In this document: one piece after another, positions 23,370 through 31,788 of the stretch
Numbering within the stretch: position 1 is the stretch's first letter
Layout: every line of letters starts with the position of its first letter
Source of the DNA: JBBSEZ01 sp038239195
Lineage (GTDB): Bacteria > Planctomycetota > Planctomycetia > Gemmatales > Gemmataceae
NCBI GenBank assembly: GCA_038239195.1
Contig: JBBSEZ010000032.1
Location: 1 to 37,680 of the forward strand
DNA length: 37,680 nucleotides
Direction: 5' to 3'
The notes under the pieces: generated by a model
The model's input: the letters and a program-made list of their open reading frames with translations, nothing else
The model's database searches: none
What the model was told of the DNA's origin: nothing
Position numbers and translations under genes: made by a program

Positions 23370-24362
23370 TCACCCGCGCATCAGCACCACGCGGAAGCCG
23401 ACGAAGCTCGAGCCGTGGGTGGGCAGATGGCTGTCGCGGTCGGCGCTGCGGCAACTCCAGCTATACGTCACCCAGTTCCCGCCGCGCACGATGCGAGTCG
23501 TCCCCTCGTCGGGGCCCTGCGGATCGCGCGCGGGGCTGCGGTCGTAGTAGGTCGGGCTGTACCAGTCGTGGCACCACTCGCGCACGTTCCCGTGCATGTC
23601 GTACAGCCCCAGCGCGTTGGGCGGGTAGGAGCCGACCGTCGTGATGCGGAACAGGTAAGGGCCCTTGGGCGCCGCGCCAGAGGGGAAATTGCCGTCGAAG
23701 TTGGCCTGGTCCGCCGACAGAGACCGGCCAAAGTGAAACGGCGCCCGGCAGGTGCCGGCCTCGCGACAGGCGTACTCCCACTCGGCCTCGGTGGGCAGTC
23801 GGTAGCTGTGCCCGGCCTTCTTCTCCTTGGGCAGTTCCCCCAGGAGCCGGCAGAGCTCGACCGCCTCCGGCCAGGAAACGGTATCGACCGGAAAGGCCTT
23901 GGTGACCAGGCCCTGAACGCGGTCGCCGTTCGCCCCGCCCCGCCGGAAGGCGCTGGGGCTCTTCCCCGTCACCGCCTTGTACTGCTCCTGCGTCACCGTA
24001 TGCACGCCGAGGTAGCACGGCCGAGCGATCTCCACCCGGTGCTGCTTCCCCTCGTCGTCTCCGCGATGGCCCTCCTTGCGGGGGCTGCCCATGAGGAAAT
24101 TGCCGGGAGGCACCAGCGCGAATTGCATCCGCAGAGAGTTGGTTCGCGCCGGCCAGCCCGGCCGGGCGCCCGCCGCGAGGAGCTCGACCACGCCCGCGTG
24201 GTCGCGGGCGTTGTGCCGACGGCGCAGGGCGACGCCGAGGCGGAGCAGTTCGGCGCGCTCGGGCTGGTCGTGCTCCTCGAGCCAGTCGGCGAGCACGAGG
24301 CACGGCGCGGGATCGGTGGGGCTGTCCTCGATGGCCTCGAGCAGGGCCTCTTCCATTTCCAT
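23370..24362 (-). CDS. TIGR02996-FGE (formylglycine-generating-enzyme-like) protein
   Basis: A 330-residue fusion. Residues about 3-44 are the TIGR02996 domain (LLEAIEDSPTDPAPCLVLADWLEE), a repeat-companion module nearly confined to planctomycetes. Residues about 78-328 are an FGE/SUMF1-type sulfatase-modifying fold: FLMGSPRKE, VTQEQYKAVTG, YRLPTEAEWEYACR, GLYDMHGNVREWCHDWY and GFRVVL. The site where true FGE has two active Cys reads WSCRSADRD with only one, so sulfatase activation is doubtful and the domain may be a binding or redox-inactive form. It follows the anti-sigma gene after 27 nt on the same strand and is probably cotranscribed. FGE-like domains next to sigma/anti-sigma and kinase genes are frequent in this phylum; role unknown. 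Confidence 0.87.
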   Translation of the reverse strand: MEMEEALLEAIEDSPTDPAPCLVLADWLEEHDQPERAELLRLGVALRRRHNARDHAGVVELLAAGARPGWPARTNSLRMQFALVPPGNFLMGSPRKEGHRGDDEGKQHRVEIARPCYLGVHTVTQEQYKAVTGKSPSAFRRGGANGDRVQGLVTKAFPVDTVSWPEAVELCRLLGELPKEKKAGHSYRLPTEAEWEYACREAGTCRAPFHFGRSLSADQANFDGNFPSGAAPKGPYLFRITTVGSYPPNALGLYDMHGNVREWCHDWYSPTYYDRSPARDPQGPDEGTTRIVRGGNWVTYSWSCRSADRDSHLPTHGSSFVGFRVVLMRG

Positions 24363-24389
24363 GAGGGGCCTCGTGGTCGCTGGCCGCAG

Positions 24390-24803
24390 TCAACTCTCTT
24401 TGCCGATTTGCAGATACCCGGCGCTCGACTGGAAGAAGCGCCGCCGGCGCTCCTTGGCCTTGGGCGCCGGCTCCTGCTGTAGCGCTTTCAAATCGGCGAG
24501 GTTGGCCTGACAGTACGGACAGCCGACCGTGTCGAGGTGGAAGGCGAGGTAGTTCTGTTCGCCCTCGTCGAGGACCTGGAGCAGATAGCTGCCGAGCTGC
24601 TCGCGGCCCGGGCAGGTGAGGCGCTCGCGGCGCCAGACGGCGCCGAGCGAGTGCTCGCCCCGGTCGCGCTCCTGCATCGCCTGGCGCAGTGCGAGGCGCA
24701 GCGCCTCGGAGGCGCGTAGGGCCTGCTCGATCTTCGCCGTCTCGGCGTCGCTCAGGGCGTCGTCGAGGTAGGCGTGCAGGTGCTCGCGCGTGACGTCGCT
24801 CAT
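24390..24803 (-). CDS. Putative anti-sigma factor
   Basis: A 137-residue protein beside an ECF sigma gene. The N-terminus (MSDVTREHLHAYLDDALSDAE) is the typical anti-sigma opening, then a helix (KIEQALRASEALRLALRQAM). The second half has LTCPGREQLGSYLLQVLDE and HLDTVGCPYCQANLADL; H and the CPYC pair form a zinc-finger-like HxxxxxCxxC arrangement of the kind found in zinc-binding anti-sigma proteins. No transmembrane segment is present, so it would act in the cytosol. The start at 24803 is the first one with this consensus; the ribosome site is poor. It follows the sigma gene after 164 nt that contain a perfect inverted repeat, and precedes the FGE gene by 27 nt. Confidence 0.72.
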   Translation of the reverse strand: MSDVTREHLHAYLDDALSDAETAKIEQALRASEALRLALRQAMQERDRGEHSLGAVWRRERLTCPGREQLGSYLLQVLDEGEQNYLAFHLDTVGCPYCQANLADLKALQQEPAPKAKERRRRFFQSSAGYLQIGKES

Positions 24804-24890
24804 GGGGGCCGATTGGGGCAAGGGTTGTGGGGCCGAAATCTCACCCCTATTCAACCATCGCTGCCGCACCGCGTCAACAGGCGCCTGTGA

Positions 24891-24970
24891 GACAGGCTTT
24901 CCAGCCTGTCCAATCGACGAGCGATCTTCAACCCCAAACGGAAAGGGGATAGGCTGGAAAGCCTGTCCTA
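24891..24970. repeat. Family-3 inverted repeat between sigma and anti-sigma genes
   Basis: GACAGGCTTTCCAGCCT (24891-24907) and AGGCTGGAAAGCCTGTC (24951-24967) are perfect 17-bp complements, spaced by 43 nt. Each arm is itself nearly palindromic. The right arm continues CTA on the plus strand, which on the minus strand is TAG at 24970-24968, the stop codon of the ECF sigma gene. The element lies wholly between the two genes and could form a large hairpin in their mRNA. Confidence 0.85.
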
Positions 24971-25603
24971 CGATGGCTCCTGTAGTTCCGGGAAGACGTC
25001 CGTGGACAATCCCGCGGCGCCAACGAGCTCGGTCAGCTTCTTGACCGCGGCGAAGCGGTAGTTGGCGACCTGCTGCTCGCTGACGTGGAGGAACGCGGCC
25101 ACGTCGCGGTTGGCCCAGCCCTTGACCCAGAGCAGCTCCATCACCTGGAGGCGCAGGTAATCGCCCTTCTCCTGCCAGCCGCGCAGGATCTGCCCCAGGC
25201 AGCGCGCGATCGCGGCGCTCTCCAGTTCCTGCCGCTCGTCGCCGCGCACCCGGCTCGAAGCGCTGGGGCCCTCGTCGAGCTGCTTGTTCATCAGCTCGTC
25301 CCCGCCTTCGGAGAGCGACTTGAGCGGGTGCCGGCCCGTGCGACGCAGGTGATCGGTCAGCTTGTGCGAGGCGATGGTGAAGAGGTACGTTTGGAGCTCG
25401 CGGCGGTCGTCGAAGTTGGGCAGGCTGTTGAGGAAGCCGACGAACGTCTCCTGCACCACGTCCTCGCTGGCGGAGCGGTCGCGCAAGCGTCGCGCCACGA
25501 AGGCCAAAAGTCGGCCCTCGTAGCGCGAGATGAGCGTCTCCCAGGCGCGCGAGTCGCCCTGGCGGATCTGCTGAATCAGCAGGCGGTCGCTGTCGGAGGC
25601 CAT
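24968..25603 (-). CDS. ECF RNA polymerase sigma factor
   Basis: A 211-residue extracytoplasmic-function sigma factor. Region 2 is clear (about 9-85: LIQQIRQGDSRAWETLISRY, SASEDVVQETFVGFL, LQTYLFTIASHKLTDHLRR), including the conserved DVVQETF core-binding segment. Region 4 is about 130-195 with the helix-turn-helix WVKGWANRDVAAFLHVSEQQ. A 20-30 residue linker holds GGDELMNKQ. It is followed by an anti-sigma gene and preceded, within 34 nt, by a membrane-protein gene that itself follows a Ser/Thr kinase, so kinase-linked control is plausible. The stop codon TAG is the first base triplet of a repeat element, so the ancestral C-terminus may have differed. The ribosome site is weak (AAAGGCG). Confidence 0.93.
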   Translation of the reverse strand: MASDSDRLLIQQIRQGDSRAWETLISRYEGRLLAFVARRLRDRSASEDVVQETFVGFLNSLPNFDDRRELQTYLFTIASHKLTDHLRRTGRHPLKSLSEGGDELMNKQLDEGPSASSRVRGDERQELESAAIARCLGQILRGWQEKGDYLRLQVMELLWVKGWANRDVAAFLHVSEQQVANYRFAAVKKLTELVGAAGLSTDVFPELQEPS

Positions 25604-25637
25604 GCGCCGACGCCTTTGATTGCTTGCCGTTTCGCGC

Positions 25638-26219
25638 TCAATACCACGACAACCACAGCCCCAAGCCCGCCAGCACCATCACCCCAACCGCCGCCAGGCG
25701 CAGCAGCCGCGTATAGTAGCCGCGCGTCGCGTCCTCCAAGCGGAGGTAGCCGAACACCACCAGCAGCAGCACCACCGCCCCCGCCAGGGCTCGCGCCAGC
25801 AGCCAGTGCCGCGCAACCATGCGCTGCTCCTGCGCGGTCTTCTGGAGCCCGGCGAGGTAGCTGTCGTTGATCTCGACCCGGTAGACGGCGTGGTAGCGCG
25901 GCTCGCCGTTGACCTTCATCTCCTTGGTGCCTTCGGCCTGGATCACCCCTTTCTGAAGGAGGTAATCGGCGGTCAGGCGGTCGGCCGGGGGCTGCCAGCC
26001 GATGCGCGCGAAGCGCTCCTGGAGGTCTTCCTCGACTTTTTGCTGTGCGCGTTCCAGCGCCACCGCGCGGGCGCCCTCGGGGGTCTCCCCGTCGCCCGTG
26101 GCCTGGTAACTGGCCCTCGCGGTCGCCCCCTCGGCGCGGGCGGACGGCCCGGCGGTCCGGGCCGCCAGGAGGGCCAGGAGGCCTAACGCGAGCAGGCCCC
26201 AGCAGTTTGCAGGTCGCAT
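25638..26219 (-). CDS. Exported/membrane protein with C-terminal transmembrane hairpin
   Basis: A 193-residue protein, not assigned to a named family. Residues 1-28 are a Sec leader (LLALGLLALLAARTAGPSARA). Residues 30-135 are an extracytoplasmic domain (ATARASYQATGDGETPEGAR, then a Glu-rich helix and a YHAVYRVEINDSYLAGL strand). Two transmembrane segments end the protein (ALAGAVVLLLVVFGYL and LAAVGVMVLAGLGLWLSW). A strong GGAGGAG site precedes the ATG. It lies between the kinase gene (25 nt) and the sigma gene (34 nt), all on one strand, which suggests that it links envelope sensing to the sigma factor. That role is inference. Confidence 0.82.
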   Translation of the reverse strand: MRPANCWGLLALGLLALLAARTAGPSARAEGATARASYQATGDGETPEGARAVALERAQQKVEEDLQERFARIGWQPPADRLTADYLLQKGVIQAEGTKEMKVNGEPRYHAVYRVEINDSYLAGLQKTAQEQRMVARHWLLARALAGAVVLLLVVFGYLRLEDATRGYYTRLLRLAAVGVMVLAGLGLWLSWY

Positions 26220-26244
26220 CTCCGCTCTCCTCCTCTCGTGGCCA

Positions 26245-27789
<1,545 letters not shown>

Positions 27790-27904
27790 CGACACACCCC
27801 CTGTCACGAAGGAGGAAGGATGCAGGAGGGCGTACTCGCCGCCGTCCCCAGCTAATTCGCCGGGGCCCCTCCTGTTATTTTACTCATCCCTCCTTCTTCA
27901 TCCT

Positions 27905-29272
27905 TCATCCTTTCCAACTAACCGGCTCGATCGCGAATGCGACGTCTTCGCCGCTGACCGTGGCGGGCAAGCCGAGCAGCGCCCGGCCCTTGCTGACCTC
28001 GCCGTTGACCCGCAGCGTTCCGCCGTGGCGCACGCCCAGGGTTTCTCCCTCGCCGCGCTTGTGGCGAAACAGCACCACGGGCTGTTTGAGGTCCGGCACC
28101 GTCACGTGAGATTGAGGCCCCGAACCGAGCACCAGCGTCTCGGCCATGAGCAGAACGCCATCGACCGCAAGGGGGAGGCGATGTCCGCTCACCAACTCCA
28201 GCTTCGCCGTCGTGCTGCCGGGCACTGGCAACCTGAACAGAAACTGGCACGTCGCCCCCAGCGTCACCCGGTCGCCCGGCTGGAGGAGGGCCCGCGTCAC
28301 GCTCTGCCCGTTGACCTGCACCGGCCGGACCGCTTCCAGCACGTAGCCCTCCCCGTCGCGCGTCAGGGTCGCATGCAGCCGGGAAACGTCCGCGATCAGC
28401 GGAATGTCGGTCCGGGCGTCGAGGGCAGCCTGACCAAAGGTCAATCGCCCGCCGAGGCAGACGAGATACCCCCCCACGCCATCGACCCACAGAAAGAAGC
28501 GCGGCAAGCCGTCGCCCGCATGCCCATTCGAGCCACCGTCGCCGTTTTGCGTGGTCGCGCCCATCGCGACCGTGACCGGCTCGATGGCCTTCCAGGCGCG
28601 CGTGCGCAGGGCACGCGCCTCGGCGTGCTGGGGGGCCAGGGCCAGCACTTCCTCAGCCGTCTCGACCACCTCGCGCCAGCGCCCGGCCTCGGCGGCCTCG
28701 TGAAGTCGGCCCAGCAGTTCGCCAAACCGTTCCTTGCGCTGGAGCAGGTCGTTGTGCCATTCCTCGAGCCGGCGGTTGGCGCCGAGCAACCGGCGGGCGC
28801 GTTCGGCGTTTTCGAGGGCGGGGGCCAGCTCTCCGCGGTCGGCGTGTACTCGGGCGCGGGCCCAGCCCTTGAGGGCCTCTTCGAGAAGTTGCAGTTCGGG
28901 CGACCTCACGCCGCGCTGCCGCAAGCGGGCGACGGCCTCCTCGGCGCGACCGGTCTCGCCGGCCTGGAGCAGCGCCCTCACCTCGGCCATCCCGAGCCCG
29001 GTGAGGGCCTGACGAAGGCGGTCGCAGGCCTTTTCCGTGGTGCCGAGGTTCTCGGCCGCGAGCAGATCGCGCCAGGCCCCCTCGGCGTCGTCGAGTCGCA
29101 GTTGCCGCTCGCCGCGCTCCGCGTAGCCCCGGGCCAGGCCCACCAGCAGCTCGCCGGTGCGGCGATGACCGTTGGCAGAGCCGGCGTTCACCAGGCGCTG
29201 GGCCTCCTCGAGACGGCCGTTTTTCAGCGCCTCCTGAGCCTGCCTCAGCGTTAGCCACGCAAACCCAAGCAT
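27905..29272 (-). CDS. FHA-domain protein with second, degenerate FHA module
   Basis: A 455-residue protein. Residues 1-235 are a long helical repeat region of TPR-like or HEAT-like character. A forkhead-associated domain follows (about 262-350) with G280, SRLHATL (297-303) and VNGQ (320-323), the phosphothreonine-binding residues. Residues about 372-450 repeat the layout (LVLGSGPQSHVTV, LRVNGEVSKGRALLGL, SGEDVAFAIEP), with SH in place of SxxH, and look like a second FHA-like module that may not bind phosphate. It precedes the kinase gene by 115 nt on the same strand. A kinase-FHA pair is a standard arrangement in which the FHA domain reads autophosphorylated Thr. The start at 29272 (MLGFAWLTLRQAQ) is preferred to a frame reaching 29335. 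Confidence 0.86.
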   Translation of the reverse strand: MLGFAWLTLRQAQEALKNGRLEEAQRLVNAGSANGHRRTGELLVGLARGYAERGERQLRLDDAEGAWRDLLAAENLGTTEKACDRLRQALTGLGMAEVRALLQAGETGRAEEAVARLRQRGVRSPELQLLEEALKGWARARVHADRGELAPALENAERARRLLGANRRLEEWHNDLLQRKERFGELLGRLHEAAEAGRWREVVETAEEVLALAPQHAEARALRTRAWKAIEPVTVAMGATTQNGDGGSNGHAGDGLPRFFLWVDGVGGYLVCLGGRLTFGQAALDARTDIPLIADVSRLHATLTRDGEGYVLEAVRPVQVNGQSVTRALLQPGDRVTLGATCQFLFRLPVPGSTTAKLELVSGHRLPLAVDGVLLMAETLVLGSGPQSHVTVPDLKQPVVLFRHKRGEGETLGVRHGGTLRVNGEVSKGRALLGLPATVSGEDVAFAIEPVSWKG

Positions 29273-29330
29273 GCTTTCGTTCCCGCTCCACGAGGGCCTG
29301 AAGGGAGGCCTAGAAGGGGGCCGTTCTGCT

Positions 29331-29375
29331 CGCAAAGCCGCAAGCGGCGGTCCAGGGGCCGCTTGCGGCTTTGCG
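29331..29375. repeat. Family-2 inverted repeat, copy 3
   Basis: CGCAAAGCCGCAAGCGGC (29331-29348) and GCCGCTTGCGGCTTTGCG (29358-29375) are perfect 18-bp complements with a 9-nt loop. It lies in the 119-nt gap between the coiled-coil and FHA genes, in position to act as a terminator or processing hairpin. The core matches copies at 7805-7855 and 10551-10601. Confidence 0.85.
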
Positions 29376-29391
29376 TGGGGGCGACACTCAC

Positions 29392-30207
29392 TCAGCGGCC
29401 GGCAACCGGGCTGCCGTCCGCGCCGCGGCGGCTCTTGAGCAGAGCATCCACCTCGGTGTCGGTCTTGGACTGCTCCTCGGCGTTGCGAATCGGCCCCTTA
29501 TCGGTGCCACTGGAGATCACGCTCTTGCGCTGCTCCGACTTGATCCGCTCCTGGAGGGACTGGAAGTCCTGGTTGAAGCGCGACAGGCGGTCGTCCTCGC
29601 CGGTCGCCTCGCCGCTGGCCTGGGCGCGCCGCAGTTCGAGGAGGCTGTTTTCGAGCTGCTGTAGCTCGGCGAGCTTCTTCTCGCGGTGGGCCTGGCGCTC
29701 GCTGAGCCGCTGCCGGGTCTGGGTCAGCGTCTCCTGCTTGATCTTCAGCAGTTCCTCCTCGCCCTTGAGCGAGTTCTTGACGTTGAGGAACGTGCGGGCG
29801 TCCGTGCGGAGCTGGTCCTGGACGTTGGCGCGCGAGAACTGCCTCGTGCTGCCGTTGAAGCTGACGCGGAGGTCCGTGCCCTCGCCGGCCAGCGCCGTCT
29901 CCCAGCCCTTCATCTCGCTGTCCAGCCTCACCAGCCGAGCCTTCTTGGCGGAGACGCTCTTCTGGACGCGCTCGACGTCCATCTCCAACTTGACGATCGA
30001 ATCGACGATCCGATGGTCTTCCTTCTTGCTGTCGTTCAGCTCCATCCGCAGGCGCTTCAGCTCCTGCTCCGGAGACACCTGCTTCTTGGCGTACTCCCGC
30101 GCCTGCCGGACGGCCAGGCGGACGTGGCTGATGGCCCGGCTGCCGAAAATCAGGAAGCCGCCCCCGACCACGACGGCCAGCGCCGCAATCATCACCTTCT
30201 TGAACAT
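29392..30207 (-). CDS. Membrane-anchored coiled-coil protein
   Basis: A 271-residue protein of a type common in Gemmata-like genomes but without a named function. Residues 5-25 are a single N-terminal transmembrane segment (VMIAALAVVVGGGFLIFGS) followed by a basic stretch, so most of the protein would lie outside or free in the periplasm. Residues about 45-230 are mostly charged helix with heptad-like spacing (for example ELKRLRMELNDSKKE and QRLSERQAHREKKLAEL), a long coiled coil. The C-terminus is polar. A strong AAAGGGG site lies 5 nt before the ATG. It is part of the same-strand signalling block and could be a scaffold for it; this is only positional inference. Confidence 0.8.
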   Translation of the reverse strand: MFKKVMIAALAVVVGGGFLIFGSRAISHVRLAVRQAREYAKKQVSPEQELKRLRMELNDSKKEDHRIVDSIVKLEMDVERVQKSVSAKKARLVRLDSEMKGWETALAGEGTDLRVSFNGSTRQFSRANVQDQLRTDARTFLNVKNSLKGEEELLKIKQETLTQTRQRLSERQAHREKKLAELQQLENSLLELRRAQASGEATGEDDRLSRFNQDFQSLQERIKSEQRKSVISSGTDKGPIRNAEEQSKTDTEVDALLKSRRGADGSPVAGR

Positions 30208-30347
30208 GCTGAGCCCCTTTGCCAGGACGTCTGTGGAAACATGCGGAGGGGACCAACAATGACGGGTCGTCTCCGCCCTGCTATTATATTCGCCGGAGCT
30301 CGGAACGTATTTCATCGACAGCGCGAAAATGTGGAATGTGCGAGCCT

Positions 30348-31025
30348 TCACGCGAACGTCACCGGCAACTTCACCGCCTGGCGGAGCCGGGCCAGGTACT
30401 CGCGCCGCGGCACCTCGACGGCCCCCAGGCGCCTCGTGTGGGGCGTGAGATACTGAATGTCGAACAGCGTGAAGCCACGTTCCCGCAGCCGTTCGACCAG
30501 GTGGACAAGCGCCACCTTCGATCCGTCGCGGACGGCCGTGAACATCGATTCGCCCGCGAAAAGCCCGCCGACGGCGACGCCGTAGATGCCGCCGGCGAGC
30601 TGGTCGTGGTGCCAGGCCTCGACGCTGTGCGCGTGGCCGAGGGCGTGGAGGCGGGCGTAGGCCTCGATCATGTCGGGAGTGATCCAGGTGCCCTCTTCGC
30701 GGTCGGCACAGCCGCGCACGACGGCGCCGAAGGCGCGATCGACGGTGACGGTGAATCGGCCGGAGCGAAGGGTGCGGGCCAGGCGGCGCGAGACGTGGGG
30801 CCCGTCGAGCTCGAAGACGGCGCGGGGGTCGGGCGACCACCAGAGGGTCGGCGTGCGCTCGTTGTAGTAGGGGAAGATGCCCCTGCGGTAGGCCTTGAGG
30901 AGGTTGGGCGTGGAAAGCGCGACGCCGAAGGCCACCAGCCCCTCGGCGTCGGCGAGCTTGGGATCGAGAAAGGCGCTGCGGGCACCGAACCACCTGGCCC
31001 AGAGGCCATGGAGCAGTCGCGTCAT
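30348..31025 (-). CDS. aat: Leucyl/phenylalanyl-tRNA-protein transferase
   Basis: A 225-residue enzyme that moves Leu or Phe from tRNA onto the N-terminal Arg or Lys of proteins, marking them for ClpAP/ClpS degradation (the N-end rule). Family motifs are clear: YRRGIFPYY (46-54, usually GIFPW), LWWSPDPRAVF, GTWITPDMIEAY, GHAHSVEAW, GGLFAGESMF and FDIQYLTPHTRRLGA. The length is normal for a short form lacking extra N-terminal residues. The start ATG 31025 lies 20 nt after the stop of the STN-like gene, so they may be cotranscribed. Apart from GIFPY in place of GIFPW nothing is unusual. No clpS is visible in the window. Confidence 0.95.
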   Translation of the reverse strand: MTRLLHGLWARWFGARSAFLDPKLADAEGLVAFGVALSTPNLLKAYRRGIFPYYNERTPTLWWSPDPRAVFELDGPHVSRRLARTLRSGRFTVTVDRAFGAVVRGCADREEGTWITPDMIEAYARLHALGHAHSVEAWHHDQLAGGIYGVAVGGLFAGESMFTAVRDGSKVALVHLVERLRERGFTLFDIQYLTPHTRRLGAVEVPRREYLARLRQAVKLPVTFA

Positions 31026-31045
31026 GCGTGGCCTCCGGGCGCGGC

Positions 31046-31441
31046 TTATTTTTTCAGCGGATTGCCGCGCTCCTTGCCCTGGATGATGAACACCCCGCCG
31101 TCATAGGCGTCGCCCTTGTGCGAGATGACGACGTAGCCGAGGCCGTTCTTCTTGAACATGCCGTCGAGGGCCTCCTCGATGGTGACGTTGGTGCCCTTGT
31201 ACGTGATGGCCGTGTTGCCCGAGACCACCACGGGCTTGAGCCGATAGCGGAACTGCTTGGCCTGGTCCTGGATCTCGTCCAGGGCGTCCTTGAGCCGCTC
31301 GTCCTTGAAATTGACGGTGATCTTCTTCTTGAGCACCTTGCGCGTCGCGGCGGCCTTGGGGGTGTCCGCGGTCTTCTCTTCGGCGGGCAGTGCCAGCAAG
31401 CCCAGCGTCAGTAAGGCCGTGAGGGACAGGAGATAGCGCAC
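31046..31441 (-). CDS. Small secreted STN/secretin-N-like protein
   Basis: A 131-residue protein starting at GTG with GGGAGGA 8 nt upstream; an upstream frame to 31744 crosses a repeat and is rejected. Residues 1-19 form a short Sec leader (LLSLTALLTLGLLALP). The mature domain reads KKITVNFKDERLKDALDEIQ and VTIEEALDGMFKKNGLGYVV, the beta-alpha-beta pattern of STN/secretin N-domains, which in outer-membrane secretins and TonB receptors bind partners. It has no secretin core, so it stands alone. It lies 20 nt upstream of aat with no known functional link. Confidence 0.72.
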   Translation of the reverse strand: MRYLLSLTALLTLGLLALPAEEKTADTPKAAATRKVLKKKITVNFKDERLKDALDEIQDQAKQFRYRLKPVVVSGNTAITYKGTNVTIEEALDGMFKKNGLGYVVISHKGDAYDGGVFIIQGKERGNPLKK

Positions 31442-31788
31442 GAGTCGATCCTCCCAGACGAACGGATAACACAGCGAACGCGAAGGCGGGGCCTCCCCGC
31501 CAGCAGGGGACATCCTACCACGCTGTTGGACTGCGTGGGAAGGAAAATGGTTCCCGGGCCTCGCCGTCGTTTCGCCACCCGCGGAGGGGCAACGCGCATG
31601 GAGGCCGGCCCCCTTTTCTGGTAAGATAACCACTGCACTGGAGCGCGGAAACGACCGCCCTGTGGTCGCCCTTTTGGGCCACCGGCAGGAAAAGGCACAC
31701 TTGCTTGTAGGACGGCTCAGGAGAGCCGTCCTACAGCAAACCAACTCCTGCCCGTTGTCTTAGACGTTCTCCCCCGAGGGCCCCTGCC
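31442..31788. other. Intergenic region upstream of gyrA
   Basis: These 347 nt separate the divergent STN-like gene and gyrA. The central part holds a family-1 repeat (31675-31762), which leaves only 26 nt before the gyrA start codon. The gyrA promoter should therefore lie upstream of or within the repeat; a TAAGAT sequence at 31622-31627 is a possible -10 element without a clear -35. No gene is seen here. Confidence 0.4.
31675..31762 (+). repeat. Family-1 palindromic element, copy 3
   Basis: ACCGGCAGGA (31681-31690) and TCCTGCCCGT (31746-31755) form the outer arms. TGTAGGACGGCTC (31706-31718) pairs perfectly with GAGCCGTCCTACA (31723-31735) around a 4-nt loop. The right end reaches TCTTA at 31762. 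It is the most regular copy and sits just upstream of gyrA. Confidence 0.85.

Noticed and set aside
22513..23454. Extension of the PerR-like frame to 23454
   Set aside because: It is the antisense of the secreted-protein gene and reads as low-complexity Arg/Gly/Ala; Fur proteins start near 22512.
27790..27904. Purine-rich repeat and GAAGGAGGAAGGATG-type palindrome between FHA and kinase genes
   Set aside because: Short, imperfect and not repeated elsewhere in the window; it probably only provides the promoter and ribosome-site region of the kinase gene.
31442..31744. Extension of the STN-like frame to 31744
   Set aside because: It crosses a palindromic repeat and lacks a leader; GTG 31441 has a ribosome site and is directly followed by a signal peptide.
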